NCBI GenBank assembly: GCA_037349315.1
Contig: JBAIAC010000010.1
Location: 33,272,001-33,336,000, forward strand
From: Chelydra serpentina
Taxonomy: Eukaryota; Chordata; Testudines; Chelydridae
DNA length: 64,000 bases
Direction of reading: 5' to 3'
This document shows positions 1 to 11,432 of the stretch, piece by piece (position 1 is the stretch's first letter; every line of letters starts with the position of its first letter). Position numbers and translations under genes: made by a program. Under the pieces are notes generated by a model. That model saw only the letters and a program-made list of their open reading frames with translations. It did not search any database and was not told the origin of the DNA.

Positions 1-2334
1 GAGATGCTCAAATCTACAAGTCATTGTGTTCCCTCTCTGCCTCAGCATGTCCCATCAATTCCAGTTACTTCTCCCCCCACACCCCTAACACCGCCTCAAT
101 GGCATTTACTGTCTCTCCAAAATCCTAGTGCCCCCACACACAGTGTTCCCCCTCAATTCCAGTTAGTGCCCCTACAATCCCAGCACCCCTCAAAGCCAGT
201 TACTGCTCCCCCCCATCTTTGGGAAGTAGGGCAAGGCTACTTTTTTGTGAGTTATCAAGAGTGTGGATGAATACATTTATATTTAGACAATATTCTGAGA
301 CGTTTATTCTAGTGACAATTTTTAAAATAAATTTGATTTAAAATATAATACTTTCTTAAACAGCCCAAAATCACTTGCCAGCTTTTCAAAGAAATGTTTA
401 GACACCTAAAAAGACTTAATTTCCACAAAACAAATCTTACTGTGCACATTATGCCAGAAGCCATAACATTTGTACCAAATTTAGAAATTCTAAAACAGAC
501 ACAAGATAATTAGGATTATGGAAAATGGGCTGGGTAGCTAACAGCAGACTGGCAAATGGGTTGCTGCATTTTATAACAGAATTACATATGCTGCCAGGTT
601 TGTTTGACATTATCTTGGGATATTATGTTTTAGCAAGGCATTCTTGTTTGTGTAGCTGAAACTTTCCTTTTCTAAGTTTGTGGAACTTCTTATTTGCCCT
701 CACCCCAAGAAAAAACTTACATTCCTGTACCCAAGTTATAGGAAGATTTTTAAACTTTGGTTTTGGATATTAGTGGTGGTGGTACTTCTCACTTACTGTA
801 GATGCACTTAACCCTCACTTAAATCAGTTTAGTTTAATTTAGTAATTTACTAGTATGTGCTAAACAAGGATTAAATACATCTGCATTAGGAGGTATCAAC
901 TATTTAACCTTCAAACTTTCTAATATAGACAAGCCCTAAGTATTAGGACACAATTGCAAATAGATGCACGTTGGGTAAATGTCAATATGTATTCAGTAAT
1001 AAAACACTGAATCTGCTCATTAGGTTTGCTTCATTTGAGTGTGCAATCAGTTTTCTTTTTTAAAAATAAAAAAAGTTCCTGAGAAGGTGTGTGGGGAAAG
1101 CCTATCTACAGAACAGGTGAGACAGTTAACCAACGCTCCTAAGGCTAGAGTTTTTTTCTACATGATTTTTCTGTTGAGAATTTTGTTGTAGAAAGGAATC
1201 AAGTATGAAAAAAAGTTTTCCAAAAGGCAAAGAACAAACACTTCTTTTAAACCTCTCATGCTGTTCTAAGTCTCATGAATCATCTTGCTCAATCTTGAAT
1301 CAATATTCTTGGGAGGGGAGAGGGAGCAGGACCTCAGGGAAGAACCAGGGCAGGAGGCCGGGCCTTGGGGGTAGAGGTGGGGGCAAGGGTGTCTGGTTTT
1401 CAGCAGTTAGAAAGTTGGCAGCCCTACTGTGGAGTGGAGTGGAGCTTCACTGGTTCTAATGCCAGAGGAACCTGTGCACTTGTGGAGAAGGCACTGAATT
1501 TGGCTCTCATAAACGGAACTTAAGCCCCTGAGATCTAAAAGATACATTTCATCTGGTCTTTGGAACATTTCTACAGGAATTGGTTCACTGAACAGCCTCA
1601 CTACAGCTGACCCTCTCTAGCGGGTATAAGATAACCATTAACATACCTGTGATATATCTTGAGGATATTTCAGTCTCTATAGAAATCATGCACAACAGAT
1701 ACATGGGATCATGGAGAGAGGACATGGAAGAGAGCCAAATCATCTAACCCTTTCCCCCAGAACATCTAAACATACAGGATATGATCCTGCTCACAGTGCA
1801 GCCAATAGCAAATCTCTTTAAAGTTCTCAGAGGCACAGTCCATGGAGAGGGAAGCTCAAGCAGATTTAAACCACTTTTGCATTCTCCTGATTCTGTGCTA
1901 CTCCAGAGGCCACAATAACCCTCAGTGGACTTTAGGTAGCCCTAAATTACAGCAGCTCAAGCCAAGCTGCCTGCATGCAGCTGCCTTGGCTCATAATTCC
2001 TGCAACACTGCATACTGAAGTTTAGCCACCTACTGCCAGCTACACCAGGCCAGGCTGACAAGGAGGTCCTTGGAGAACAGCTTGTGACTATCTTCCTCAG
2101 TTCCTGCACCAGAGAGAATTATGCTCCCCCAGTTAGATCCAGGGCTTCTAAAGCCCCTTGATGCAGTGCTCTGGCCCCTTTATCCAGCGTACAGGCCCTG
2201 GAGTGGGTGTGATGTCTCATCCCGAGTGATTTCAAAAGAAGGAGGAGCACGGTCCCATAGACTCTGCTTTTAGAGAAAAATAAAGTTACCATTACCTGAT
2301 CTAAATAAAGGAAAAAATAGTCATGATTATTTCT
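1..2334. other. Non-genic sequence, no gene seen
   Basis: I see no exon, RNA gene or clear transposon end here. Bases about 20-215 are C-rich and repeat degenerate phrases such as CCAGTTACT and CCCCTCAATTCC. This looks like a decayed minisatellite or low-complexity tract, and the open frame across it is a by-product of the composition. The rest is AT-rich diverged DNA with a G-rich patch near 1310-1395. Confidence 0.6.
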
Positions 2335-2470
2335 TGCAGAACACATCACACTCCAGCCCCACCCTCTTCTGTGCCTCAGTTTCCCAAAGTGTAAAAAAGG
2401 AGATAATGATCCATTCACCCCTTTATAAAACATGTCTTTGAGATATATGGATAAAAAGTGCAATGTAAAA
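2335..2470 (+). repeat. MIR-like SINE fragment
   Basis: The stretch contains the characteristic MIR core phrase TGCCTCAGTTTCCC (2372-2385), followed by an AT-rich tail with a 'gtaaaaaaggagataatgat' type continuation. MIR is an ancient tRNA-derived CORE-SINE family of amniotes. The head with the A and B boxes is not recognisable, so this is a 3' fragment. Its divergence fits an old, inactive copy. Confidence 0.6.
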
Positions 2471-2474
2471 GCTA

Positions 2475-4390
2475 AGTATTATTATAAAAATCTTTTCGTC
2501 AATAAACATACATGAATTTTTATCTTAAATTCAGAAGCTGTCTTTAATTATGTAGTAGTGAGCTACTCATGGAATGGCTGTAGCATGGTGCAGTATCTAG
2601 AGGTCTGTAATAACTGCAACAATTAAAATATTGATAGAGAAATGCCTACTATGGAAATTCTACTCCAAACGCACTCTTTAGTTTATGGTAAAGTTGTAAG
2701 AGTGCAAAGTTTGCAGGCCTAGCACAAATAGAGATCAAGCTGGTAAGACAGCATTGCTTAGACAGTCTGATCATGTAGAAAAAAGGGGTGTGCGCCTAGG
2801 GATTTTGAATCACATGAAATCAAAACACATTGATTCACAATAGTATTTAAACCCATAATTGCTGCTGATTAGAATTCAGCAGAGAACTTTGCATAATGCC
2901 AATAGGTGACCTTTTTCAGAGGTGCTCTAGCATGATTGTTAGGGCCTTGTAACAAATGCCTAGTGCCATTTAACGATGGAATGACATATCTCTGATATGC
3001 AAATTTTTACAGCACAGCAATTAAGCAGTTTAGAATTTTACGGCAGTGTTTGGGCTTTATACAACAAAAAAAGGGCCAATAAAGGCCTGTGATGGATGGC
3101 CTAATCCCCACTGGAAATATACCATGTAATCTTGTGGAGACAATGCATTATGTATAGCATTGTGATTATTGGTTGTTAATCTTTCTCCCTCCTTCTCTCT
3201 CCACCCTACCCCAGTAACCTTTCCCCTCCCCCGCCTTTAGTGCATGGATGAAAAGTACATGGCTGCCACATTGTTGGGGGCACGAGCCTTGGATACAGAT
3301 GGGAAAGTTGGGGCATTGCAATCTGCTGTGCGCAAGGAAGACAGTGGAAAGGGGGCTTGCAGCTAGGCAGCCTGTCAGCAGGGGACAGAACTGGGGGCCA
3401 TATGCCTCTCTTCTTCTCCCTTCTGTCACCAAGTCTGCTGCCTCATCCTTCTGTCAAGGGACACTTTAATGATGAACATGTTTTAAACAGTTTTGTTTAC
3501 CTAGCAACAGCTTTTCTATGAGGGGGTCTTAATTAGACACCTTAAACAACTTTTGGTTTGGAGTTGTGTGTGTGTGATGGGCATTCATTCATCTGTGGGG
3601 ATCTGTGTATCGCCCCTCTCCCCCCTGCAATAAGAGACTGCATGCTGCAGTGTTCAGAAGCAGAAAACTACTTCTCTCAAGAAGCTCAGTTCCTTTTTAA
3701 TCACTGTCTCCCTGATCTATTCCGAAAGGCTGCTTTTTTGTTTTTGCTCCACTTGCCAGTAACAGTCACATATCCTTACAAGGCTTTTCTAGCTGGTTCT
3801 GGATTGTGATTGTTTTAAATCTGATGTGATATTTTGCAACACTTTTAGAACAAAGTATTTGTGTGTATGTGCCTTTTATTATATGTGGAACTGTAGTTTG
3901 CATGATTTCCTAACATCACATGAGAGGTCTGAGAGAGATTGATGCTTAAATGTCAAAGAGATAGATGCCTGTCTTAGAAATGCCACAGAAAGACAGATGA
4001 TGCTGAGAACTGTAACTTAAGTTTTAAAAGGACATTGACTAGTTTTTTTTTAAAAAAATCTGTCCCTGTATTATTGGTAGCAACTTAGATCATATTTTCA
4101 AAATAATTCTATAAAGTGAATTTACATCTCATAATTTATGCTGTTTGTTCATGATCTTGGAAAGTGAAAAGAAACTCTTCACTTTGTCATTTTTTTTTGG
4201 TCTTCCATGTTCTGGTTCTGATACACTAGCAGAATGCTAAAGTTTGTCAGTGGAGCAGAGGAGGAGTGAAGGGGGGTATTATTTGTTTTAAAATGATTTT
4301 AAACTGTGAAGCTGTCCTCCAGTGACTCAAGAGTGTGAGTACTAACCTCAGGGCACAAACCCCAAATGTGCTGTGAATTTTACACTTAGA
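2475..4390. other. Non-genic sequence, possible conserved noncoding stretch
   Basis: No gene is visible. Bases 2850-3110 contain a perfect octamer motif ATGCAAAT (2997-3004), the canonical POU-factor site, in a low-repeat stretch. That makes it a weak candidate for conserved noncoding DNA. Bases 3180-3470 are polypyrimidine/polypurine rich and produce short overlapping frames on both strands with no recognisable protein. Confidence 0.45.
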
Positions 4391-4399
4391 TATCGCTGA

Positions 4400-5350
4400 T
4401 CAATTATCAAGTGTAAACTCAGGCATGGAGTTAGACAGTCCCCTTGGTTATTCTGATCTAACTTGTCGGCTAGGCAAATCTACCTTTGTGATAGATGGTC
4501 CTTTGCACCACAAATCACAGCAATTTTCCAATCCCAAAGGACCCTCACTTACCCCAAGTCAGTTGCACCTTAGATCTCACACCAAAGACAATGCTTGTAG
4601 CCAATCCTATAATAAACTATATACAGATTTATTAAGAGGAAAAGGAAATAAGAGAGTTATTTACAAGGTTAAAGCAGGTAAACATACATATACAAATGAG
4701 TTACAATCTTAAGTTTCAAAAGGTAATATGAGCTCCTATAATGAGCATGCTCTATATATCCTTTAGGGCTAACCTAGGCTAAGCAGCTGGGGATCCCTTG
4801 CTTATGCCTAGAAATCTTGCCCCCAGAATCCAAACAGCAATGAAATATACCTCCTTCTTAGGGGTAATTTTCCCTTCCCCACTTCTGCTTTGAGCTGTAA
4901 ACTCAGCTGATAGGAGGAATTCATTTGCAAGACTCATTTTCATGGGGAAGTGGAGAGTAAACAACAAAGTCTTTTGTCCTCTTTAACATTCCATTCTAGT
5001 CCATCTGGTGTCAATGGGCCTTCCTCACTGGGCAGGACATAACATCTTCCATTGGAGAACAGCATTTCACACTAGTTAATGTCTCTCTCCTGTCTGGTGA
5101 TTTACACAGCTACAAAGGTTTACAATGCAAATGCTCAAATATTATTTTACAATATGGGATACAGATATAAGTGAGATTAAAGCATGCAGCAGCTCACAAG
5201 CATTCAATAAAGTCTAAACACTAAACACATTCTTATACCCATTTTAATTATACTAACACACAGATGAGCCAGACTGATTTCACCTCTGTATTGGTCAGTG
5301 TTCAGTTGAGGCATGGGAACCTTGGCATGAACTGACACCTGGTCTGCCAG
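4400..5350. repeat. Probable LTR-like interspersed repeat
   Basis: From memory, this block resembles a repeat seen many times in turtle assemblies. Recognisable phrases are a 'tttattaagaggaaaaggaaataag' region near 4628-4652, 'ttacaaggttaaagcaggtaaacata' near 4661-4686, and a later 'cacaagcattcaataaa' region near 5195. It may be an LTR or retroviral LTR read in reverse. I could not define TG...CA ends or a target duplication, so boundaries and class are uncertain. No gag, pol or env coding is present. Confidence 0.35.
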
Positions 5351-6510
5351 TGTCACATCAACCTTCAGAAATTCCAGCTACAAGTAATGTGGCCCCACGA
5401 ATCTGGACAAAGTTGACAAAAATCAATCACACCAAAATAGTCTGATGTGGATGGCTCTTCCTGTAGAAAAACCCATGGGAGGGGGCTCTTGGAAATTGTT
5501 ATGGGGATTCCCTCACCGAGTTTCTTCCCATATCTTCCTTCGGAGGAGAGGGTTCTGGGGTTTACCTTCTTCCCCGCCATGCACACAAATGACCCTGGGT
5601 CATTTACTCAAACCTAGTAGTCGCCCAGAGACAGGACAGGATCATCAGTGTGGAGGCTTTGTGCCTCTTCATCAGCTCTGTCCCCGCAGTCAGCTCTCAA
5701 CTACCTCTGCCAGCAGTCTCCCAGGAATTTACAGGGAGAAGAAGGGAACAGGGAGCTCCATAGAAAAGAGCATAGAGGGCACACATGTTCCAGAGCAATA
5801 AAGTTCAAAAGACTTTATAGCTTTTCATCTAGTCATTGTGGATAAACATGAGTTCTTTAAACACTGAGCAAATGTTACATTGAAATGGAGAGAAAGTTGA
5901 AGAGCAGTTTTCCTACTTTAAACCTCAAATCCAAAGTGACTAAAATATATCCTTCTGAAAGCAGCATGAAAAGCTGTTTGCAACCTTGGGAAACAGAACC
6001 TCTCAGGTTACTGTCATTTGCGTAGGATCTGACAGGACACCCAACAGGAAAATCTACGGCAATTGTTGATGTTTAGTGAACAATGCTTTGTTGCAAAAGA
6101 CAGGAATCCCACTGAACTCCGGACTTTTTTTGGATAGGAACCCAGGCTTGAATTTTTTCATCCAGAAGATGACAAGTATATTTTTAAAATGTGCACCTTT
6201 GCCCTACAATGGGACAAAAATGGTCAAAGCAAAGGAAAGATTTCCTAACAATGAGGCTATTGGGCTATGAAGGAGTCTCACAAAAGGAGCGATAAGAAAT
6301 AGCCTGATTCATTTAAACTATGACTGGACAAAGCATTCATGGTAGCAAAAACCTGCATTGGTCGAAGGACAGACAAGATGTCCAGTAGTTCTCTAATGTC
6401 TATGGGCAAGACAATCCCTCCTAGCAGAGGTGACAGGTAACTGTTGATTGGGGGGTGAGGGGGCCTGAGGGTGCATGTGACCACCCCAAGCAATGCCTCT
6501 GGATCTAGAA
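5351..6510. other. Non-genic sequence, nothing recognised
   Basis: No gene or bounded repeat was recognised. The open frames at 5365-5845 lie on both strands over the same bases, have no conserved motif and are taken as chance. Confidence 0.5.
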
Positions 6511-6695
6511 CAGAGGTTTTCAAACTGTGGGATGTGCCCCCCTAGAGGGGCACGGAGGAATGTCTGGGGGGGAGTGGCGACACCAGGTGGCTCTCCCATC
6601 AGTTTAGTTAATCCGCTTCCCTGAGAGGCAGTTGCTATGTCAACGGGAAAAGCTATGTTGTCAGGGTTAGGTCGGGTATAACTACATCGCACATG
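6511..6695. mobile_element. hAT-type element, left-end fragment
   Basis: The block starts CAGAGGTTTTCAAACTGTGG (6511-6530), a terminus of the CAGNGGTTTTCAAAC type used by hAT/Charlie-like nonautonomous elements. No matching right terminus was found before the next element at 6700, so this is a truncated end. The class assignment rests on the terminus alone. Confidence 0.5.
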
Positions 6696-6699
6696 AAGG

Positions 6700-7094
6700 C
6701 AGTAGCGTAGCCGGGGTGCAGGGGAGAGTAGAGGTAGCAGCCGCTCCCCCTGTGAGCAGAAGCGGTGCCTTAAAAAGGAAGTGGTGCCTTTTTTTTTAAA
6801 GGGGGAACGGAGCTAAAAAAAGGCGCCGCTTCTTTTTAAGGCGCTGCTTCTTGCACTCACCTGGCGGCACTCCAACTGTTCGGCGGCACTTCGGCAGCGG
6901 GTCCTTCACTCGCTCCGGGTCTTCGGCAGCATTTCGGTGGCGGGTACCACCGAAGACCCAGAGCGAGTGAAGGACCCGCTGCCGAAGTGCCGCCAAACAG
7001 CTGGGGCACCGCCAGAGCGCCGCAGGGTGAGTACAGGGGGAGGTGCCTTTTTTAGCTCCGCTCCCCCTGTGCTCTGGATCTGGCTACACGGCTG
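6700..7094. mobile_element. Nonautonomous hAT-type element, copy 1
   Basis: The left end is CAGTAGCGTAGCC and the right end GGCTACACGGCTG, a degraded inverted match. The body is the same family as the element at 10620-10943, which carries a clean 8-bp duplication. Inside is a long hairpin: bases 6892-6926 pair with 6950-6984 across about 34 positions with roughly one mismatch. The flanks here (catgaagg on the left, ggcaggac on the right) do not match, so this copy has lost its duplication or been rearranged. No transposase is encoded. Confidence 0.7.
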
Positions 7095-8279
7095 GGCAGG
7101 ACTAAGTATTATCTAGACCATCCCTGACAGGTGTTTGTCTAACCCGCTCTTAAAAATCTCCTACAACTTTCCTAGGCAATTTATTCCAGTGCTTAACCAC
7201 TCTGACAGGAAGTTTTTCCTAATGTCCAATTTAAACCTCCCTTGCTACAATGTAAGCCCATTGCTTCTTGTCCTATCTGCATAGGTTAAGAAGAACAATT
7301 TTTCTCCCTCCTACTTGTAACAACCTTTTATGTACTTGAAAACTGTTATCATGTCCCCTCTCAGTCTTCTCTTCTCCAGACTAAACAAACCCAATTTTTT
7401 CCATCTTCAAAGGACATGTTTTCTAGACCTTTAATAATTTTTGTTGCTCTTCTCTGGATTTTCTCCAATTTGTCCACATCTTTCCTGAAATGTGGCACCC
7501 AGAACTGGACACAATACTCCAGTTGAGGCCTAATTAGCACAGAGTAGAGTAGATGAATTACTTCTCTTGTTTACAACACTCCTGCTAATACATCCCAGAA
7601 TGATGTTTGGTTTTTTTGCAACAGTGTTACACTGTTGACACATATTTAGCTTATGATCCACTATGACCCCCAGATCCCTTTCCGCAGTACTCCTTCCTAG
7701 GCAGTCATTTTCCATTTTGTATGTGTGCAACTGATTGTTCCTTCCTAAGTGGAGTACTTTGCATTTGCCATTATTGAATTTCATCCTATTAACATCAGAC
7801 CATTTCTCCATTTTTTTCAGATCATTTTGAATTTTAATCCTATCCTTCAAAGCACTTGAACCCCTCCCAGCTTGGTATCATTCCCAAATTTTATAAGTGT
7901 ACTCTCTATGCCATTATGTAAATCATCGATGAAGATACTGAACAGAACTCAACCCAGAACTAATCCCTGCAGGACCCCACTTGATATACCCTTCCAGCTT
8001 CACTGTGAACCACTGATAACTACTCTCTGGGAACGGATTTCCAACCAGTTATGCACCCACCTTATAGTAGCTCCATCTAGGTTGTATTTCCCTAGTTTGT
8101 TTATAAGGTCATATGAGATAGTATCAAAAGTCTTTTTAAAGTCAAGATATCCCACATCTACTGCTTCCCACCAATCCACAATCTTTGTTACCCTGTCAAA
8201 GAAAGCCATTAGGTTGGTTTGATATGATTTGTTCTTGACAAATCCATGCTGTTACTTATCACCTTATTATCTTCTAGAT

Positions 8280-8973
8280 TGGAGTGGGCAAAGTACAGCC
8301 TGCGGGCCACATCTGGCCCGTGGGCCCATCCTGTCTGGCCCCTGAGCTCACCAGGGAGACTCCCCCCGGCCCCTCCCCCACTGTCCCTCCGCAACCATGC
8401 CACCGCGTGGGCAGCGCTCTGGGGGGTGGGGCTGTGCGCTCCTGCAGGGCAGCGCAGAAGTATGTCTGGCTCCGGCCGCTGCTCTGAGTGGCGTGGTAAG
8501 GGGGCTGGGGCTGGAGCCAGGGGGTTGTATAAGGGGCAGGGAGTCCTAGGGGGCAGTCAGGGGACAGGGAGCTGGGGGAGGTTGGATGGGGCGGAGGTTC
8601 TGGGGGGGGGCGGTCAGTGAACGGGGGGGGTTGGATAGGCGTCGGAATCCCGGAGATCTGTCAGGGGGCGGGGCTGTGGATAGGGGTCGGGGCAGTCAGA
8701 GGACAGGGAGTCGGGGGGCTTAGATAGGGTGTGGGGTCCCAGGAGTGCTGGTTAGGAGCGAGGGGTTTCTGGAGTGGGTAGTCAGGGGACCAGGAGCAGA
8801 GGGGGTTAGATGGGTCAGGGATTCTGAGGGGGCAGTCAGGGACGGGAAGTGGGAGGGGGCAGATAGGGGACAGGACCAGGCTGTTTGTGGGGGCACAGCC
8901 TTCCCTACCCGGCCCTCCATACAATTTTGCAACACCGATGTGGCCCTTGGACTGAAAAGTTTGCCCACCCCTG
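8280..8973. mobile_element. Nonautonomous hAT-type element with exact 8-bp target duplication
   Basis: The ends are TGGAGTGGGCAAA (8280-8292) and TTTGCCCACCCCTG (8960-8973), inverted copies of the well-known CAGGGGTGGGCAAA hAT terminus. The flanking octamer TTCTAGAT occurs at 8272-8279 and again at 8974-8981, the 8-bp duplication hAT transposases make. The insertion splits CR1-A. Most of the interior (about 8500-8880) is a GC-rich decayed tandem array built on GGGGCAGTCAGGGGACAGGGAG. That array explains the overlapping open frames on both strands. No transposase is present. Confidence 0.92.
8500..8880. repeat. Decayed GC-rich minisatellite inside the hAT-type element
   Basis: Variants of 'gggcagtcaggggacagg' recur at about 8551, 8691, 8779 and 8832, with G-runs and 'ttagat/ttggat' spacers. 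The period is irregular at roughly 50-140 bases because of deletions. It belongs to the transposon interior and codes for nothing. Confidence 0.7.
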
Positions 8974-10619
8974 TTCTAGATGTTTGCAAATTAATTGCTT
9001 AATTATTAATTGCTCCAGCCCCCGGCTCCATTATCTTTCCAGGTACTGAAGTTAAGCTGACTGGTCTGTAATTCCCAGGGTTATCCTTTTTATAGATTGG
9101 CACTATATTTGTCATTTTTCAGTCCTCTGGAATCTCTCCCGTCTTCCATGAGTTTTCAAAGATAATCACTAATGGCTCAGATATCTCCTCAGTCAGCTCC
9201 TTGAGTATTCTAGGATGTTTTTCATCAGGCCCTTGTGACTTGAGGACATCTAACTTGTCTAAGTAATTTTTAACTTGTTCTTTCCCTATTTTAGCTTCTG
9301 ATCTTACTTCATTTTCACTGGCATTCACTATGTTAGATGTCCAATCACCACTAACCTTTTTGGTGCAAACTGAAACAAAAAAAGTCATTTAGCACTTCTG
9401 CCATTTCCACATTTTCTGTTATTGTTTTTCCCACTTCATTGAGTAACTGGCCTACCCTGTTCTTGGTCTTCCTCTTGCTTCTAATGTATTTGTAGAATGT
9501 TTTCCTGTTACCCTTGATGTCTCTAGCTATTTTAATCTTGTTTTATGCCTTGGCCTTTCTAATTTTATCCTTACATACTTGTGTTATTTATTTATATTCA
9601 TCCTTTGTAATTTGACCGAAATACCACTTTTTGTAGGATTCTGTTTTTGAATTTCAGATCATTGAAGATCTCCTGGTTAAGCCAGGGTGGTCTCTTGCCA
9701 TACTTCCTATCTTTCTTACACAGTGGGAGCGTTTGCTCTTGTACCCTTAATAATGTCGCTTTGAAAAACTGCCAGCTCTCTCAAACTGTTTTTTCCCCTT
9801 AGACTTGCTTCCCATGGGATCTACCAACTCTCTGAGTTTGCTAAAGTCTGCCTTCTTGAAATCCATTATCTTTACTGTGCTGTTTTCCCTCCTACCATTC
9901 CTTAGAATCATGAACTCTACCATTTCATGATCACTTTCACCTCAGCTGCCTTCCACTTTCAAATTGTCAACTAGTTCTTACCTATTTATCAAAATCAAAT
10001 CTAGAACAGCCTCTCCCCTAGTAGCTTTCTCCACCTTCTGAAATAAAAAATGTCTCCAATACATTCCAGAAACTTGTTGGATAATCTGTGCCCTGCTGTG
10101 TTATTTTCCCAACAGATGTCTGGGTAGTTAAAGTCCCCCATCACCACCAAATCCTGTGCTTTGGATAATTTTGTTAATTGTTTAAAAAGAGCCTCATCCA
10201 CCTCTTCTTCCTGGTTAGGTGGTCTGTAGTAGACCCCTACCATGACATCACCCTTTTTACCCCTTTTATCCTTACCCAGAGACTTTCAACAAGTCTGTCT
10301 CCTATTTCCATCTCAACCGCAGTCCAAGTATATACATCTCTGATATACAAGGCAACACCTCCTCACTTTTTTTCCTGCCTGTCCTTCCTGAACAAGCTGC
10401 ACCCTTCTATACCAATATTCCACTCATGTGTATTATCCCACCAAGTCTCTGTCATACCAACTACATCATAGTTGTGTTTATTCACTAGCATTTCTAGTTC
10501 TTCCTGTTTATTCCCCACACGTCTCGCATTAGTATACAGACATCTAAGATACTGATTTGACACACACACCCCCCGTTCTCTCTTGTCTCTCCCTTATCCC
10601 CGCTATAATGGCCCATGCT

Positions 10620-10943
10620 CAGTAGCATAGCCAGGGAGGGAGCAGGGGGAGCAGCCGCTCCCCCTGTGAGCAGAAGCGGCGCCTTAAAAAGAAAGCGGAA
10701 AAAAGGCGCCGCTTCTTTTTAAGCGCCGCTTCTTGCACTCACCCGGTGGCGCTCCGGGTCTTCGGCGGCACTTCAGCGGCGGGTACCACCGAAGACCCGG
10801 AGCGAGTGAGGACCCACCGCCAAAGTGCCGCCGAAGACCCGGAGCTCCGCTGGAGGCGCCGCCGGGTGAGTGCAGGGGGAGCCTGGGGAGGCGCCTTTTT
10901 ATAGCGCTTCTCTCCCTGTGCTCCGGACCTGCCTACGCTACTG
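10620..10943. mobile_element. Nonautonomous hAT-type element, copy 2, exact 8-bp target duplication
   Basis: The termini are CAGTAGCATAGCC (10620-10632) and GGCCTACGCTACTG-like CCTACGCTACTG ending at 10943, which are inverted repeats. The flanking octamer CCCATGCT is at 10612-10619 and 10944-10951. The length is 324 bp. It shares body and internal hairpin with the copy at 6700-7094 but is shorter inside. It is inserted between the ORF2 start region and ORF1 of CR1-A. The interior is GC-rich with repeated CCGAAGACCCGGAG units and has no transposase. Confidence 0.93.
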
Positions 10944-11176
10944 CCCATGCTCCCCCCAGATTCCAACCCTTCTCCCAGGTCTTCATATTTTTGACTTACC
11001 TGTGAGCTTTGGTCTCCTGCCCCCTTAGAATCCCTCCTCACTGGATTAGCCAGTTTGTATCCAAATATGTTCTTCCTCTATAGGTGGACTCCATCTCTGC
11101 TTAGCAGTACTTCTTCCGGGAACAGCATCCCATGGTCAAGGAAGTTGAAACCTTCCTGGCAACACCATCCTCACAG

Positions 11177-11432
11177 CAGGGGCAGCTCTACTAATTTGGC
11201 CGCCCCAAGCAGCTGCCGCCAAATTGCCACGGCGGCGGGCACAACAGCGGAGGTGCCACCGAATTGCTGCCGTGGTGAGCAGAGCAGCGGAGCTGCCGCC
11301 GAATTCCCACGGCGGCGAGCAGAGTGGCGGAGCTGCTGCCTAATTGCCGCTGCGGCGAGCACGGACTTCCGCCCCATGCTTGATGCCGCCCCAAGCACCA
11401 AGTTGGAAAGCTGGTGCCTGGAGCCGGCCCTG
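11177..11432. mobile_element. 256-bp nonautonomous hAT-type element, exact 8-bp target duplication
   Basis: The ends are CAGGGGCAGCTCTA (from 11177) and GGAGCCGGCCCTG (to 11432), an imperfect inverted pair of the CAGGGSCRGCTC type. CCTCACAG flanks it at 11169-11176 and 11433-11440. It lies within the ORF1 remnant of CR1-A. More than half of its length is a 40-bp tandem repeat. Open frames across it are repeat translations, not genes. Confidence 0.92.
11222..11364. repeat. 40-bp tandem repeat, about 3.5 copies
   Basis: Units start at 11222, 11262, 11302 and 11342, each beginning AATTGC or AATTCC and containing GCGGCGRGCA and AGCGGAGCTGCCGCC. The period is exactly 40 bases over three full units. 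The array is internal to the hAT-type element at 11177-11432. Confidence 0.85.

Larger units (their letters stand above)
7530..10600 (-). pseudogene. CR1-A ORF2 remnant (endonuclease + reverse transcriptase)
   Basis: In intact CR1 elements ORF2 encodes an APE-type endonuclease followed by a reverse transcriptase. Here only fragments remain in frame. Endonuclease pieces lie at 10363-10569 (CLYTNAR...MTETWW) and 10001-10243 ([19 protein letters not shown]). A linker and reverse transcriptase N-terminal piece is at 9119-9388 ([12 protein letters not shown]). The motif A region is at 8000-8209 (LDFKKTFDTIS). The C-terminal piece is at 7530-7850 (KCKVLHLG, AERDLGVIVDHKLN). The catalytic FADD box reads FGND at 7878-7890, so the first aspartate is asparagine. 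Two hAT-type elements interrupt the frame or its upstream edge. The product is certainly non-functional. Identity as CR1 is firm because the order and motifs match the better copy at 33038-35886. Confidence 0.9.

Noticed and set aside
4425..4712. 95-codon plus-strand open frame
   Set aside because: It lies inside the LTR-like repeat block and has no domain.
8246..8989. Overlapping 80-124-codon frames on both strands
   Set aside because: They read through the GC-rich tandem interior of the hAT-type element at 8280-8973. No domain is present.
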